A stretch of 64,000 nt of DNA from Paracoccus solventivorans (GCF_900142875.1 NZ_FRCK01000002.1:186001-250000), one strand, 5' to 3'; counted from the first letter of the stretch, positions 22,195 to 33,914 are shown. The notes: generated by a model not told the origin, from the letters alone. Translations and numbers: made by a program.

Positions 22195-24756
22195 ATGGCG
22201 GAAACCCGCTTGCTTGACGACTATCGCCCCTGGCCGTTCCGCATCACCGAAACGCGGCTGGAGTTCGCGCTGGCGCCGCGGGGGACGGTGGTGCGCTCGG
22301 ACATCGCGATGGAGCGCAGCGGGCCGGGGCCGCTGGTCATGGACGGCGGCGCGGGGCTGCGCACGCGCGCGGTCGCCATCGACGGGCGCCCGGTCGATCC
22401 CGCGCATCTGACCATCGGCGCGGAATCGCTGAGCATCGCCGAGGCCGCCCTGCCCGACCGCCCCTTCACCTTTGCCGCCGAGGTCGAGATCGACCCCGCC
22501 GACAACACCGCGCTCGAGGGGCTGTATCTCTCGGGCGGCATGTTCTGCACCCAATGCGAGGCCGAGGGCTTCCGCCACATCACCTGGTATCCCGACCGGC
22601 CCGACGTGATGGCGCCGTTCCGGGTAGTGGTGCGATCCGACCTGCCGGTGCTGCTGTCGAACGGCAACCCGGTGGCGCAGGGTCGGGGCTGGGCGGAATG
22701 GCACGACCCCTGGCCGAAACCCGCCTATCTGTTCGCGCTGGTGGCGGGCGATCTGCGCGCGCTTTCCGACCGTTTCACCACCATGTCCGGGCGCGAGGTG
22801 GCGCTGAACATCTGGGTGCGGCCGGGCGATCTGGACCGCGCGGGCTTTGCGATGCAGGCGCTGAAGGCCTCGATGGCGTGGGACGAACGGGCTTACGGGC
22901 GCGAATACGACCTTGACGTGTTCAACATCGTCGCGGTCGATGATTTCAACATGGGGGCCATGGAAAACAAGGGGTTGAACATCTTCAACTCGAAACTGGT
23001 GCTGGCCAGCCCCGACACCGCCACCGACGCCGATTATGAACGCATCGAATCGGTGATCGCGCATGAATATTTCCACAACTGGACCGGCAACCGCATCACC
23101 TGCCGCGACTGGTTCCAGCTGTGCCTGAAAGAGGGGCTGACCGTCTATCGCGACCAGCAGTTCACCTCGGACCTGCGCTCGGCCGCGGTGAAGCGGATCG
23201 AGGATGTGGTGACGCTGCGCGCCCGCCAGTTCCGCGAGGATGCGGGGCCGCTGGCGCATCCGCCCCGCCCGGATCGCTACGAGGAAATCAACAATTTCTA
23301 CACCGCCACCGTCTATGAAAAAGGCGCCGAGGTGATCGGGATGCTGCGCCGGCTGCTGGGCGAGGATGGCTGGCGCGCCGGGATGGATCTGTATTTCGAC
23401 CGCCACGACGGGCAGGCCTGCACCATCGAGGACTGGCTGCTGGTGTTTCAGGACGCCACCGGCCGCGATCTGGCGCAGTTCAAGCGCTGGTATACCGACG
23501 CCGGCACGCCACGGCTGGCCCTGGCGGAAAGCTGGGACGAGGACGCCGGCCGCCTGACCCTGCGATTTGCGCAGGCGACCGCCCCCACCCCCGGCCAGCC
23601 CGAAAAGCCGCCGCGGGTAATCCCGATCGCGCTGGGGCTGATCTCGCCCAACGGCGACGAGGTGCTGCCGACGCAGGTGCTGGAAATGACCGAGGCCGAA
23701 CAGGAATGGCATTTCGACGGCCTCGGCGCGCGGCCCGTGGTGTCGCTGCTGCGCGGGTTTTCCGCCCCGGTCACGGTCGAGCGGCGGATGAGCGCCGCCG
23801 ACCGCGCGCTGCTGCTGGCCCATGACAGCGATGCCTTTGCCCGCTGGCAGGCCGGGCATGAGCTGGCGCTGGATGCGCTGGTCACTGCCGCGCAGGGCGG
23901 CGACCCGGACCCGGCGTTTTCCGGGGCGCTGGCGGGGGTGCTGGGGGACGAGACGCTCGACCCCGCCTTCGTGGCGCTGGTGCTGCGCCTGCCGTCCGAA
24001 GACGAGATCGCGGCCGGGATCACTGCCCGCGGCGCCATCCCCGACCCCGACCGCATCCACGAGGCGCGCGAGGCGCTGGCCGAAACCATTGCCCGCGACC
24101 ACCGCCCGGTGCTGACGGCGCTTTACGAGCGGATGAACCCGGCCGGCCCCTATTCGCCCGATGCCGGGCCAGCCGGGCGGCGCTCGCTGCGGCTGGCGGC
24201 GCTGGGGCTGCTGTCGCGGCTGGACGGCGGCGCGCTGGCGCAGGCGCTGTGGGACGCCGCCCCCGACATGACCCAGCGCATGGGGGCGCTGGCAGCGCTG
24301 GTGCGGCTGGACCGCGCCGGCCCGGCGCTGGCGCAGATGGAGGCGCAGTTCGCGGACAACCGGCTGGTGATGGACAAGTTCTTCACCATCCAGCCGATGG
24401 CCGCCCCGCCCGCCCGCGCCGTCGCCATCGCCCGCAGCCTCGCCGCGCGTTCCGATTTCGACTGGAAGAACCCGAACCGCTTCCGCGCGCTGATCGGGGC
24501 GGTGACGGCGAACCCGGCCGCGTTCCACGCCGCCGACGGCTCGGGCTACGACTTCGTGGCCGAATGGCTGATGCGGCTGGATCCGGCGAACCCGCAGACC
24601 GCGGCGCGGATGATGACCGCCTTTGAAACCTGGCCCCGGCACGACGCCAGCCGCCGCGCCGCGGCCCGCGCGGCGCTGGAACGGATCGCCGCGATGCCGT
24701 CGCTGTCGGTCAACAGCGCCGAGATGGTCCGGCGCATTCTTGCCGCCGGGGGCTGA
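22195..24756 (+). CDS. pepN: Aminopeptidase N (M1 family)
   Basis: A cytosolic zinc metallopeptidase that removes N-terminal residues during peptide turnover. It has the substrate-anchoring GAMEN motif, zinc ligands H290 and H294 in HEYFHNW, the third ligand E313 in CLKEGLTVYRDQQF, and the PepN hallmark MFCTQCEAEGFRHITWYPDRPDVM near residue 115. The C-terminal half is the Ig-like domain plus an alpha-helical solenoid. Length 853 aa fits alphaproteobacterial PepN. ATG at 22195 follows AGCGGAGGC. Single gene. Confidence 0.96.
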   Translation: MAETRLLDDYRPWPFRITETRLEFALAPRGTVVRSDIAMERSGPGPLVMDGGAGLRTRAVAIDGRPVDPAHLTIGAESLSIAEAALPDRPFTFAAEVEIDPADNTALEGLYLSGGMFCTQCEAEGFRHITWYPDRPDVMAPFRVVVRSDLPVLLSNGNPVAQGRGWAEWHDPWPKPAYLFALVAGDLRALSDRFTTMSGREVALNIWVRPGDLDRAGFAMQALKASMAWDERAYGREYDLDVFNIVAVDDFNMGAMENKGLNIFNSKLVLASPDTATDADYERIESVIAHEYFHNWTGNRITCRDWFQLCLKEGLTVYRDQQFTSDLRSAAVKRIEDVVTLRARQFREDAGPLAHPPRPDRYEEINNFYTATVYEKGAEVIGMLRRLLGEDGWRAGMDLYFDRHDGQACTIEDWLLVFQDATGRDLAQFKRWYTDAGTPRLALAESWDEDAGRLTLRFAQATAPTPGQPEKPPRVIPIALGLISPNGDEVLPTQVLEMTEAEQEWHFDGLGARPVVSLLRGFSAPVTVERRMSAADRALLLAHDSDAFARWQAGHELALDALVTAAQGGDPDPAFSGALAGVLGDETLDPAFVALVLRLPSEDEIAAGITARGAIPDPDRIHEAREALAETIARDHRPVLTALYERMNPAGPYSPDAGPAGRRSLRLAALGLLSRLDGGALAQALWDAAPDMTQRMGALAALVRLDRAGPALAQMEAQFADNRLVMDKFFTIQPMAAPPARAVAIARSLAARSDFDWKNPNRFRALIGAVTANPAAFHAADGSGYDFVAEWLMRLDPANPQTAARMMTAFETWPRHDASRRAAARAALERIAAMPSLSVNSAEMVRRILAAGG

Positions 24757-24818
24757 GGGGAACCCGACGGGGCTTGTCCGCGTCAATCCTCAGGGGCAAC
24801 CATCGGAATCACAGACAG

Positions 24819-25772
24819 ATGAGCCAGATGCCGCCGAGAGAATCGCCAGACCCGACGGGCCGCCTGCCGGCCCGGACCGAGATGCAGCAGCGGCTGGACC
24901 CGCTGATCGAGGAACGTGCGCCCTGGCTCTATTCAGGGCGGCCGCACCATACCGCGGCGCGGCTGCTGATGATGCAGCTGCTGCAGTACCCCCGCTCGAT
25001 CGAGCTGGCGGCCGAGTTCCGCGACCTGCCCACGGCCGAGATCATGCGCCGCATCTCGGGGCTGATCCTGCGCGACCTGCGGGTGGACGGGCTGGAACAT
25101 ATCCCCGCCACCGGCCCGGCACTGATCGTGGCCAACCACCCGACCGGCATCGCCGACGGGATCGTGCTGCACGCGGTGGTCTCGGCTGTGCGCGACGATC
25201 TGTTCATCTATGCCAACCACGACATGATCCGGGTGCTGCCCCAGACCGAAGAGCTGATCGCCCCGGTGGAATGGCGGCTGGAAAAGCGCAGCCACGCCAA
25301 GACCAAGCAGACGATGGACTATACCCGCGCTGCGCTGGGACAGGGGCGGATCGGGCTGATCTTCCCCTCGGGGCGGCTGGCCAAGCGCCGCGGGCTGACG
25401 CTGCACGAACGGCCGTGGATGGCCAGCGCCGCCATGATCGCGCGCAAGTTCGGCGCCCCGGTGATCCCGCTGCACATCCGGGCGCGCAACTCGGCGCTGT
25501 TCTACCTGCTGGACGCGATCCACCCGACGCTGCGCGACGTGACGCTGTTTCACGAGGTGCTGAACAAGGCCGGCCACACCTATCGCATCACCATCGGCCA
25601 GCCGATCGATTCCGCCTCGCTGCCCGCCCGCTCGGAAGAGGGGATCGAGGCGCTGCGCCGGGCGGTGCTGGACCTGCCGCCCCCCGGCCCCAACGCCGCC
25701 CATATGTCGCATCTGCGCGAAGTCCGCCGCCGCCGCCGCACCATCCACCGCCCGCTGGGGGAAAAGCCCTGA
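24819..25772 (+). CDS. 1-acyl-glycerol-3-phosphate acyltransferase-like protein (PlsC family)
   Basis: A glycerolipid-type acyltransferase. The catalytic His is in VANHPTGIADG, a variant HX5D version of the HX4D motif. Later blocks include LIFPSGRLAKRRG and IARKFGAPVIPLHIRARNS. An N-terminal region of about 90 residues precedes the acyltransferase core and has no membrane segment. It probably acylates lysophosphatidate or another lyso-lipid; the substrate is not determinable. Start 24819 (MSQMPP) is preferred over an upstream TTG at 24774 and a second ATG at 24828. Confidence 0.82.
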   Translation: MSQMPPRESPDPTGRLPARTEMQQRLDPLIEERAPWLYSGRPHHTAARLLMMQLLQYPRSIELAAEFRDLPTAEIMRRISGLILRDLRVDGLEHIPATGPALIVANHPTGIADGIVLHAVVSAVRDDLFIYANHDMIRVLPQTEELIAPVEWRLEKRSHAKTKQTMDYTRAALGQGRIGLIFPSGRLAKRRGLTLHERPWMASAAMIARKFGAPVIPLHIRARNSALFYLLDAIHPTLRDVTLFHEVLNKAGHTYRITIGQPIDSASLPARSEEGIEALRRAVLDLPPPGPNAAHMSHLREVRRRRRTIHRPLGEKP

Positions 25773-25789
25773 CGGCGGCGCGCGCCGCC

Positions 25790-25850
25790 CCCCCTTCTTC
25801 CTTGTGAAACTATCCCAGGGGCGCGGCGGCTGGCCCCCGCTCCGGCGCGG
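25790..25850 (-). repeat. 3'-end signature module between acyltransferase and lipB
   Basis: On the minus strand a G-rich stretch is followed by CCCTGGGATAGTTTCACAAG and GAAGAAGG. It is a variant of the ATATTT module. Confidence 0.4.
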
Positions 25851-25901
25851 CCAAGGCCGCAAGCCTTGCGGATTCCCGCCCGGCCGCTATCTCTCGTCCC
25901 G

Positions 25902-26621
25902 ATGACCCTGCCCACGCCCGACACGCTGCCGCTTGCCACCCCCGGCGCCGCCCCCGCGCCGCAATGGCTGCTGACCCCCGGCCTGATGCCGCATCCGCAG
26001 GCCGTCGCCTGGATGGAGAGCCGCGTCGCCGGGATCGCGGCCGGCACCGCGCCCGAGACGATCTGGCTGGTCGAGCATCCGCCGCTTTACACGGCCGGCA
26101 CCTCGGCCCGCCCCGGGGACCTGACCGACCCGCATCGGTTTCCGGTCCACCAGACCGGGCGCGGCGGCCAGTACACCTATCACGGGCCGGGGCAGCGGGT
26201 GGTCTATGTCATGCTCGACCTCAACCGCCGCGGCCGCGACGTGCGTCATTTCGTCCGGGCGCTCGAGGGCTGGGTGATCGCGACCCTGGCCGAGTTCGGC
26301 CTGCGCGGCGAGATCCGCGAGGGCCGGGTGGGCGTCTGGATCGCCCGCCCCGACAAGCCCCCCCTGCCCGACGGCACCGCGCGCGAGGACAAGATCGCGG
26401 CCATCGGCATCAAGCTGCGCCGCTGGATCAGCTTCCACGGGCTGGCGATCAACGTCGAGCCCGACCTGTCGCATTACGCCGGCATCGTGCCCTGCGGAAT
26501 CAGCGGCCACGGGGTCACCAGCCTGGTCGATCTGGGCCTGCCGGTGACCATGGCCGACCTGGATCACGCGTTGCTGAACGGATTTGTTCGTGCAATGGGA
26601 CCGGGAACCGAATCCGTATGA
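25902..26621 (+). CDS. lipB: Octanoyl-[acyl-carrier-protein]-protein N-octanoyltransferase
   Basis: Transfers octanoate from ACP to lipoyl domains (pyruvate and 2-oxoglutarate dehydrogenases, GcvH), the first step of lipoate synthesis. Signature [15 protein letters not shown], catalytic Lys in [11 protein letters not shown], catalytic Cys in [10 protein letters not shown], and [10 protein letters not shown] are all present. The ATG at 25902 is chosen; residues before QWLLTPG are weakly conserved. Length 239 aa is slightly long. cycA follows. Confidence 0.95.
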   Translation: MTLPTPDTLPLATPGAAPAPQWLLTPGLMPHPQAVAWMESRVAGIAAGTAPETIWLVEHPPLYTAGTSARPGDLTDPHRFPVHQTGRGGQYTYHGPGQRVVYVMLDLNRRGRDVRHFVRALEGWVIATLAEFGLRGEIREGRVGVWIARPDKPPLPDGTAREDKIAAIGIKLRRWISFHGLAINVEPDLSHYAGIVPCGISGHGVTSLVDLGLPVTMADLDHALLNGFVRAMGPGTESV

Positions 26622-26663
26622 CTTTTGTAGTGTCGTGCGGGGGACTGGAATGATATGCCCGGC

Positions 26664-26681
26664 GCGAGGGGTTTCCCTCGC
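26664..26681 (+). promoter_or_regulatory. Hairpin in the cycA upstream region
   Basis: GCGAGGG and CCCTCGC arms with a GTTT loop, 35 bases before cycA. It could be a 5' stabilising element of a highly expressed mRNA or a weak end for lipB. Confidence 0.35.
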
Positions 26682-26715
26682 AGGGATGGAACCGCTGAGG
26701 AAGGACGGAAGACGA

Positions 26716-27147
26716 ATGAGAATCAGCCTTTACGCCACGCTCGCCACGCTTGCTCTGGCAGTGCCGGCCGTTGCCCAGGACGGCGATGCCGAAAAGGGTC
26801 AGAAGGAATTCAACAAGTGCAAGGCCTGCCACATGGTGCAGGCGCCGGACGGCACCGACATCGTCAAGGGCGGCAAGACCGGCCCGAACCTGTACGGCAT
26901 CGTCGGTTCCAAGCCGGCTGCGGAAGAGGGCTTCAAATACGGTGAGGGCATTCTCGAACTGGCCGAGAAGAACCCCGACATGGTCTGGGACGAAGCGTCG
27001 CTGATCGAATACATGACCGATCCGGGCGCCTATCTGAAAGCCCACACCGGCGACGACAAGGCCAAGACCAAGATGACCTTCAAGCTGAACAAGAACCAGG
27101 CCGACGTGGCCGCGTTCCTGGCCGCGCATTCGCCCGACGAGGGCTGA
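26716..27147 (+). CDS. cycA: Cytochrome c-550
   Basis: A periplasmic class I c-type cytochrome that carries electrons from the bc1 complex to the aa3 oxidase and to denitrification enzymes. The signal peptide MRISLYATLATLALAVPAVA ends before QDGDAEKGQKEF. The heme site is CKACH, and the axial Met is in KTKMTFKLNKNQADV. The product is colinear with, and very similar to, P. denitrificans cytochrome c-550, including GGKTGPNLYGIVG and the insertions that separate it from mitochondrial cytochrome c. ctaD lies 300 bases downstream, as in Paracoccus. Confidence 0.96.
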   Translation: MRISLYATLATLALAVPAVAQDGDAEKGQKEFNKCKACHMVQAPDGTDIVKGGKTGPNLYGIVGSKPAAEEGFKYGEGILELAEKNPDMVWDEASLIEYMTDPGAYLKAHTGDDKAKTKMTFKLNKNQADVAAFLAAHSPDEG

Positions 27148-27209
27148 TCCCGCACCGGCCGCCGTTCCCCGGCGGCCACACGGGCGGACCCGGCGGGTCC
27201 GCCTCTGCC

Positions 27210-27243
27210 TGCCCCCGACGGCGACACCGGCCGGGGGCATTTT
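27210..27243 (+). terminator. Terminator after cycA
   Basis: Arms TGCCCCCG and CGGGGGCA, followed by TTTT. Two additional GC-rich hairpins (about 27158-27178 and 27184-27203) lie between it and the cycA stop and could protect the mRNA 3' end. Confidence 0.7.
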
Positions 27244-27334
27244 CCTTCCCCCTTCCCTTCCCGCGCCCCTCTCCTGCCCGGTTTTCGCGGCCCTGCCGCT
27301 GCCCAGCCCCATCTCCTCATCCTTTCGGCCTTTT

Positions 27335-27358
27335 TGTCGCACTCTGCATGGCGCGACA
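27335..27358. promoter_or_regulatory. Inverted repeat upstream of the ctaD promoter
   Basis: TGTCGC and GCGACA arms separated by 12 bases, ending just before the ctaD -35 hexamer. GCG-rich dyads of this kind are bound by RegA/PrrA redox regulators at oxidase promoters in relatives, but the exact consensus is not matched. The factor is unknown. Confidence 0.35.
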
Positions 27359-27360
27359 CA

Positions 27361-27389
27361 TTGCCCCAGCCGGAATCCTGCTCTAGAGT
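27361..27389 (+). promoter_or_regulatory. Promoter of ctaD
   Basis: TTGCCC and TAGAGT with a 17-base spacer, about 58 bases before the ctaD start codon. Confidence 0.6.
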
Positions 27390-27398
27390 TTCGGCTGA

Positions 27399-29123
<1,725 letters not shown>

Positions 29124-29143
29124 TCCCGCCCCGGCAAGTCCCG

Positions 29144-29172
29144 CGGCCCCGGAGCGATCCGGGGCCGTTTTT
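29144..29172 (+). terminator. Intrinsic terminator of ctaD
   Basis: CGGCCCCGGA and TCCGGGGCCG arms with a GCGA loop, followed by TTTTT. Confidence 0.92.
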
Positions 29173-29201
29173 CGTGCCCCCTTACGGACCCTGCCCCTTC
29201 G

Positions 29202-29693
29202 ATGCCCTATGCCTGGCAGCCTGATGCCCCGGACGGCGCCCGCCGGCTGCTGATCTGGCGCCACCGCTCGCTGACCGTCCATGGTTTCGTCTGGTTCATC
29301 GGCGCTACCGCCCTGCTGCTGGTGCTGCCGCTGGTGGCGCTGACCGGCTCGGCGGTGATGTGGGGGCTGCTGCCGTTCGCGCTGGCGGCGCTGACCGGGC
29401 TCTGGTGGGCGATGCAGCGCCACTGGCGCGGCGGCGGCAGCTTCGAGGAGCTGACCCTGACCCCCGACACCCTGCTGGTCAGCCGCCACGACCCCGGCCG
29501 CCCCCCGCGACAGTGGCAGGCCAACCCCTATTGGGTGCGGCTGACCCTGCGCCGCGACGGCCCGGTCGAGGATTACCTGACCCTGACCGACGGCCAGCGC
29601 GAGATCGAGCTCGGCGCCCTGCTCTCGCCCGAGGAACGCCGCCAGCTGCGCGACGAACTCGCCGCCGCCCTGGGCGGGCTCACCCCCCGCTGA
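29202..29693 (+). CDS. DUF2244 family membrane protein
   Basis: 163 aa with two transmembrane segments (about 27-47 and 51-69), and a C-terminal soluble part with ELTLTPDTLLVSRHDP and REIELGALLSPEERRQL that fits DUF2244. Members are commonly found beside cytochrome oxidase genes in alphaproteobacteria, which fits its position after ctaD, but no function is established. A strong terminator separates it from ctaD, so it has its own expression. Confidence 0.85.
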   Translation: MPYAWQPDAPDGARRLLIWRHRSLTVHGFVWFIGATALLLVLPLVALTGSAVMWGLLPFALAALTGLWWAMQRHWRGGGSFEELTLTPDTLLVSRHDPGRPPRQWQANPYWVRLTLRRDGPVEDYLTLTDGQREIELGALLSPEERRQLRDELAAALGGLTPR

Positions 29694-29700
29694 CCCTCCG

Positions 29701-29797
29701 CGCTTTCATCTTGCCCGAAATATCCCGGGCTTCCGAGCGCCCGGAAAACGGTCCGGTGGACCGTTTTCAGCGAGGAAGGCCGCGGCAGCGGCCGGGA
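29701..29797 (-). repeat. Structured intergenic repeat, copy 2 (short form)
   Basis: On the minus strand GGCCGCTGCCGCGGCC, a 10-bp hairpin with arms AAAACGGTCC and GGACCGTTTT, CGGGCGCTCGGAAGCCCGGG, then ATATTTCGGGCAAGATGAAA. In the first stem a G-C pair replaces the A-T of other copies. It lies in the 322-base gap between the DUF2244 gene and rpsA, pointing against both. Confidence 0.8.
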
Positions 29798-29828
29798 CAG
29801 CGCCCCGGTCCGGCCCCACCCCGCAGCC

Positions 29829-29857
29829 TTGCGCCGAACCCCGTTCCGCGCTATAGG
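29829..29857 (+). promoter_or_regulatory. Promoter of rpsA
   Basis: TTGCGC and TATAGG separated by 17 bases. It predicts an rpsA leader of about 150 nt, long enough for S1 autoregulation, though no specific structure was identified. Confidence 0.6.
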
Positions 29858-30015
29858 CGCGACAGTCTTTTCGGGCGACATGGCCACAACAGGCCGCCAG
29901 CACACGGGTCGGGCGTCATGCCGCGACCCTTTGTCGTTGCCGCGGGGGACGCAAACCACAGACCGGCGGAGCCAACCGCCCGGCCCGTAACAGCTTCAAA
30001 GGAAACGACTGCCGC

Positions 30016-31695
30016 ATGGCGAAAACCGCATCCATGGAGGAATTCGAAGCCCTCCTGAACGAAAGCTTCGAAATCGACACGCCCGAAGAGGGCTCGGTCG
30101 TCAAGGGCCGCGTCATCGCCATCGAGGCGGGGCAGGCCATCATCGACGTCGGCTACAAGATGGAAGGCCGCGTCGATCTGAAAGAATTCGCAGCCCCCGG
30201 CGAAGACGCGAAACTCAGCGTCGGCGACGAGGTCGAGGTCTATCTGGACCGGGTGGAGAACGCCCGCGGCGAGGCCAGCATCTCGCGCGAGAAAGCCCGC
30301 CGCGAAGAGGCCTGGGACCGTCTGGAGCAGGCCTACGCCAAGGAAGAGCGCGTCGAGGGCGCCATCTTCGGCCGCGTCAAGGGCGGCTTCACCGTCGATC
30401 TGGGCGGCGCCGTGGCCTTCCTGCCCGGTAGTCAGGTCGACGTGCGTCCCGTGCGCGACGCCGGCCCGCTGATGGGTCTCAAGCAGCCGTTCCAGATCCT
30501 GAAGATGGACCGCCGCCGCGGCAATATCGTGGTGTCGCGCCGCGCCATCCTGGAAGAGAGCCGCGCCGAGCAGCGCGCCGAGGTCATCGCCAACCTGCAC
30601 GAAGGTCAGGTGGTCGACGGCGTGGTCAAGAACATCACCGAATACGGCGCCTTCGTCGATCTGGGCGGTGTTGACGGGCTGCTGCACGTCACCGACATGG
30701 CCTGGCGCCGCGTCAACCACCCGTCCGAGATCCTGTCGATCGGCGAGACCGTCAAGGTCCAGGTCGTCAAGATCAACAAGGACACCCACCGCATCAGCCT
30801 GGGCATGAAGCAGCTGCAGTCGGATCCGTGGGACACCGTGTCGGACAAGTTCCCGATCGGCTCGGTCCACAAGGGCCGCGTGACCAACATCACCGACTAT
30901 GGCGCCTTCGTGGAACTGGAAGCCGGCGTCGAGGGTCTGGTCCACGTCTCGGAAATGAGCTGGACCAAGAAGAACGTCCACCCCGGCAAGATCGTCTCCA
31001 CCTCGCAAGAGGTCGACGTGATGGTGCTGGAGATCGACGAGCAGAAGCGCCGCGTGTCGCTGGGTCTGAAACAGACCATGCGCAACCCGTGGGAAGTCTT
31101 TGCCGAAACCCACCCCGCCGGCACGCCCATCGAGGGCGAGGTCAAGAACATCACCGAGTTCGGTCTGTTTGTGGGCCTGGAAGGCGACATCGACGGCATG
31201 GTGCACCTGTCCGACCTGTCCTGGGACCAGCGCGGCGAGGATGCGATCCAGAACTACCGCAAGGGCGACGTCGTCCAGGCCGTGGTTCAGGAAGTCGACG
31301 TCGACAAGGAACGCATCAGCCTGTCGATCAAGGCCCTGGAAAACGACAGCATGTCCGAGGCCGTCGATGGCGTGAAGCGCGGTGACGTGGTCACCGCCAC
31401 CGTCACCGCGATCGAGGACGGCGGCATCGAGGTCGAGTTCAACGGCGTGAAGTCCTTCATCCGCCGTTCGGATCTGGCCCGCGACCGTCAGGACCAGCGC
31501 CCCGAGCGTTTCCAGGTCGGCGATTCGGTCGATGCCCGCGTCACCAACGTGGACACCCGCACCCGCCGCCTGGGCCTGTCGATCAAGGCCCGCGAGATCG
31601 CCGAGGAAAAGGAAGCCATCGACCAGTACGGCTCGTCCGATTCGGGCGCGTCGCTGGGCGACATCCTGGGCGCCGCGCTCAAGAGCCGCAACTGA
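30016..31695 (+). CDS. rpsA: 30S ribosomal protein S1
   Basis: Binds mRNA leaders and delivers them to the 30S subunit. The 559-aa sequence holds six S1 (OB-fold) repeats; domains 3-6 start near [62 protein letters not shown] and [21 protein letters not shown] (each quoted in part). The N-terminal [12 protein letters not shown] is typical. cmk, the usual neighbour upstream, is not here. ihfB lies downstream beyond a strong terminator, a common pairing. Confidence 0.97.
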   Translation: MAKTASMEEFEALLNESFEIDTPEEGSVVKGRVIAIEAGQAIIDVGYKMEGRVDLKEFAAPGEDAKLSVGDEVEVYLDRVENARGEASISREKARREEAWDRLEQAYAKEERVEGAIFGRVKGGFTVDLGGAVAFLPGSQVDVRPVRDAGPLMGLKQPFQILKMDRRRGNIVVSRRAILEESRAEQRAEVIANLHEGQVVDGVVKNITEYGAFVDLGGVDGLLHVTDMAWRRVNHPSEILSIGETVKVQVVKINKDTHRISLGMKQLQSDPWDTVSDKFPIGSVHKGRVTNITDYGAFVELEAGVEGLVHVSEMSWTKKNVHPGKIVSTSQEVDVMVLEIDEQKRRVSLGLKQTMRNPWEVFAETHPAGTPIEGEVKNITEFGLFVGLEGDIDGMVHLSDLSWDQRGEDAIQNYRKGDVVQAVVQEVDVDKERISLSIKALENDSMSEAVDGVKRGDVVTATVTAIEDGGIEVEFNGVKSFIRRSDLARDRQDQRPERFQVGDSVDARVTNVDTRTRRLGLSIKAREIAEEKEAIDQYGSSDSGASLGDILGAALKSRN

Positions 31696-31738
31696 TCCCG
31701 GTCTGGCGCGGGAAAATCCCCGCGCCGGCACCATCGGG

Positions 31739-31769
31739 CCGCCCCCCTGTTCGGGGGGCGGTCTTTTTT
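31739..31769 (+). terminator. Intrinsic terminator of rpsA
   Basis: CCGCCCCCC and GGGGGGCGG arms with a TGTTC loop, then TCTTTTTT. Confidence 0.92.
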
Positions 31770-31883
31770 CATGGCAAGGGGATGGTAATATCCCTGAAAA
31801 CCTGCAACCTTTTCAGTCCTGTTGCGTTTCCTTCCCTGGAATCTCCTCGCGCGGACAGTGCTACAGACAAAACGGGACGCCCC

Positions 31884-32189
31884 ATGATCCGGTCAGAACT
31901 GATTCAGAAAATCGCCGAAGAAAATCCCCATCTTTTCCAGCGCGACGTGGAACGGATCGTGACGACCGTGTTCGAAGAGATCATCGGCGCCATGGCGCGG
32001 GGCGAGCGGGTCGAACTGCGCGGCTTCGGCGCGTTTTCGGTCAAGCAGCGGCAGGCCCGGCTGGGCCGCAACCCGCGCACCGGCGAGACCGTGCAGGTCG
32101 AGGAAAAACACGTCCCCTTCTTCAAGACCGGCAAGCTGCTGCGCGACCGGCTGAACGGGCTGGACGCGGACGGCACCGACGCCGACTGA
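31884..32189 (+). CDS. ihfB: Integration host factor subunit beta
   Basis: Forms the DNA-bending IHF heterodimer with IhfA. The 101-aa HU-fold has [30 protein letters not shown], the RNPRTGE beta-arm tip with the intercalating proline, and [15 protein letters not shown]. The start at 31884 matches the family N-terminus. It lies after rpsA and before the LapA-like and trp genes. Confidence 0.96.
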   Translation: MIRSELIQKIAEENPHLFQRDVERIVTTVFEEIIGAMARGERVELRGFGAFSVKQRQARLGRNPRTGETVQVEEKHVPFFKTGKLLRDRLNGLDADGTDAD

Positions 32190-32342
32190 ACACGCCCCTG
32201 CGCCCTGTTGTCCCGGCGGGGCCAAGTGTGGTTCAGGGTGGTTGCGTCCCGCCGCCGGTTCTAGGAAACTTGCGCCCGACACCCGAAACCGATGCCCGGC
32301 GGGATCGGGCGCGTAAGGATCGGGCAGCGAAAGGTCTTGCCG

Positions 32343-32768
32343 ATGCGTTATCTGCGCTTGCTGTTCGTCGTGGTGCTGGCGGCGGTTCTGATCGTGGTCG
32401 CGCTGGCCAACCGGCAGTTCGTCGAGGTCAGCCTGCTTCCGGCCGGGCTGGACCAGTGGGTCCCCGGCGACTGGAGCGCGCGGATGCCGCTGTTCCTGAT
32501 CATCCTGCTGGCGATCCTGGCCGGGATGCTGCTGGGGGTGGTCTGGGAATGGCTGCGCGAATCGTCGCTGCGCCGGCAATCCGCCCAGCGGGCGCATGAG
32601 CTGCAGGCGCTGGAGCGCGAGGTCGGCAGCCTGCGCAAGACCCACCACGCCCCCCGCGACGAGGTGCTGGCGATTCTCGACGCGCCGAAGCCGCCGGCAC
32701 CGGCGACCGCCGCGACTCCGGCAACGGGCCCCGCGGCGGGCCCCGCGGCGCTGCCCGCCAAGAGCTGA
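32343..32768 (+). CDS. LapA/DUF1049-domain membrane protein
   Basis: 141 aa with two transmembrane segments ([20 protein letters not shown] at about 4-22 and [20 protein letters not shown] at about 45-65) linked by the VEVSLLP segment, then a basic coiled-coil ([17 protein letters not shown]) and an Ala/Pro tail. This is the LapA (lipopolysaccharide assembly protein A) arrangement; the role here is inferred. Its stop codon overlaps the trpF start by one base. Confidence 0.82.
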   Translation: MRYLRLLFVVVLAAVLIVVALANRQFVEVSLLPAGLDQWVPGDWSARMPLFLIILLAILAGMLLGVVWEWLRESSLRRQSAQRAHELQALEREVGSLRKTHHAPRDEVLAILDAPKPPAPATAATPATGPAAGPAALPAKS

Positions 32769-33415
32769 TGGCCCAGGTCAAGATCTGCGGCCTGACCCGC
32801 CCCGAGGATATCGAGGCCGCGGCGCAGGCCGGCGCGCGCTATGCGGGATTCGTGTTCTTCCCGAAATCGCCCCGGCATCTCTCGATCGAATCGGCGGCCG
32901 CGCTGGCGGGAAATGCCCCTGATCTGCTGGCGCGCGTCGGGCTGTTCGTGGACCCCGACGACGCGGCGCTGGATGCGGTGCTGGCGCGGGTGGCGCTGGA
33001 CATCATCCAGCTGCACGGCAGCGAATCCCCTGCCCGCGTGGCCGAGATCCGCGCCCGCACCCGCCTGCCGGTGATGAAGGCGGTGGGCATCGCCGCCCCC
33101 CAGGATCTGGATGCGCTGTGGGATTACGGGCTGGTCGCCGACCTGCTGCTGGTCGATGCCAAACCCGCCCCCGGGGCGGCGCTTCCGGGGGGCAACGGGC
33201 TGGCCTTTGACTGGCGGCTGCTGGCCGGGCGGCGACTGCTGCGGCCGTGGATGCTGGCGGGCGGGCTGACCCCCGACAACGTGGCCGAGGCGGTGCGCCT
33301 GACCGGCGCGCCGATGGTCGACGTGTCCTCGGGCGTCGAATCCGCGCCGGGCATCAAGGACGCGGACCGCATCCGCCGCTTTGTCGCTGCCGCCGGGGCC
33401 AAGGCCGGGGCATGA
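32768..33415 (+). CDS. trpF: Phosphoribosylanthranilate isomerase
   Basis: Catalyses the third step of tryptophan synthesis, an Amadori rearrangement of PRA to CdRP on a TIM barrel. The catalytic Cys is in [12 protein letters not shown] (C7). The general acid Asp is in [17 protein letters not shown]. The phosphate site [10 protein letters not shown] and [15 protein letters not shown] are both intact. 215 aa. It overlaps the genes on both sides and belongs to ihfB-lapA-trpF-GNAT-trpB. Confidence 0.95.
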   Translation: MAQVKICGLTRPEDIEAAAQAGARYAGFVFFPKSPRHLSIESAAALAGNAPDLLARVGLFVDPDDAALDAVLARVALDIIQLHGSESPARVAEIRARTRLPVMKAVGIAAPQDLDALWDYGLVADLLLVDAKPAPGAALPGGNGLAFDWRLLAGRRLLRPWMLAGGLTPDNVAEAVRLTGAPMVDVSSGVESAPGIKDADRIRRFVAAAGAKAGA

Positions 33416-33861
33416 GCATCCGTTTCCGCCCCGCCACCCGCGAGGACGTGCCCGAGGTGGTGGCGCTGCTCTCCGACGATATCCTCGGTGCGGGGCGCGA
33501 GACCGCCGGGCTCGACCGCTATCTTGCCGCCTTCGCGGCCATGCAGGGTGAAACCGGCAACCAGTTGATCGTGGCCGAGGATGCGGGCGGCCGCGTCGTC
33601 GCCTGCTATCAGCTGATCGTCATGTCCGGCCTGTCGCTTTCCGCCACCCGCCGCGCCGAGATCGAGGCGGTGCGCATCGCCGCCAGCCTGCGCGGCCAGG
33701 GCCTGGGCGCGCGGCTGATCGCCGACGCCGAATCGCGAGCCCGCGCCGCCGGCTGCGGGCTGTTGCAGCTGACCAGCAACGCCAGCCGCAGCGACGCACT
33801 GCGCTTCTATCAGGGGGCCGGGTTTACCCCATCGCACATCGGATTTAAGAAACCTCTCTGA
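33412..33861 (+). CDS. GNAT family N-acetyltransferase
   Basis: 149 aa. The acetyl-CoA pyrophosphate loop is in the segment [21 protein letters not shown] (quoted in part as [10 protein letters not shown]), followed by [22 protein letters not shown], typical of small-molecule GNATs. The ATG overlaps the trpF stop (ATGA), so translation is coupled. Insertion of a GNAT between trpF and trpB is common in Rhodobacteraceae; the substrate is unknown. Confidence 0.88.
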   Translation: MSIRFRPATREDVPEVVALLSDDILGAGRETAGLDRYLAAFAAMQGETGNQLIVAEDAGGRVVACYQLIVMSGLSLSATRRAEIEAVRIAASLRGQGLGARLIADAESRARAAGCGLLQLTSNASRSDALRFYQGAGFTPSHIGFKKPL

Positions 33862-33914
33862 CGGGCTCCTTCGACGGGCAAGGCAGGCCCCAGTCAGCCG
33901 CGCGGGAGAGCACG

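Noticed and set aside
26622..26715. FNR-type box upstream of cycA
   Set aside because: No TTGAT-N4-ATCAA-like palindrome was found; only weak -35/-10 candidates and a small hairpin are present.
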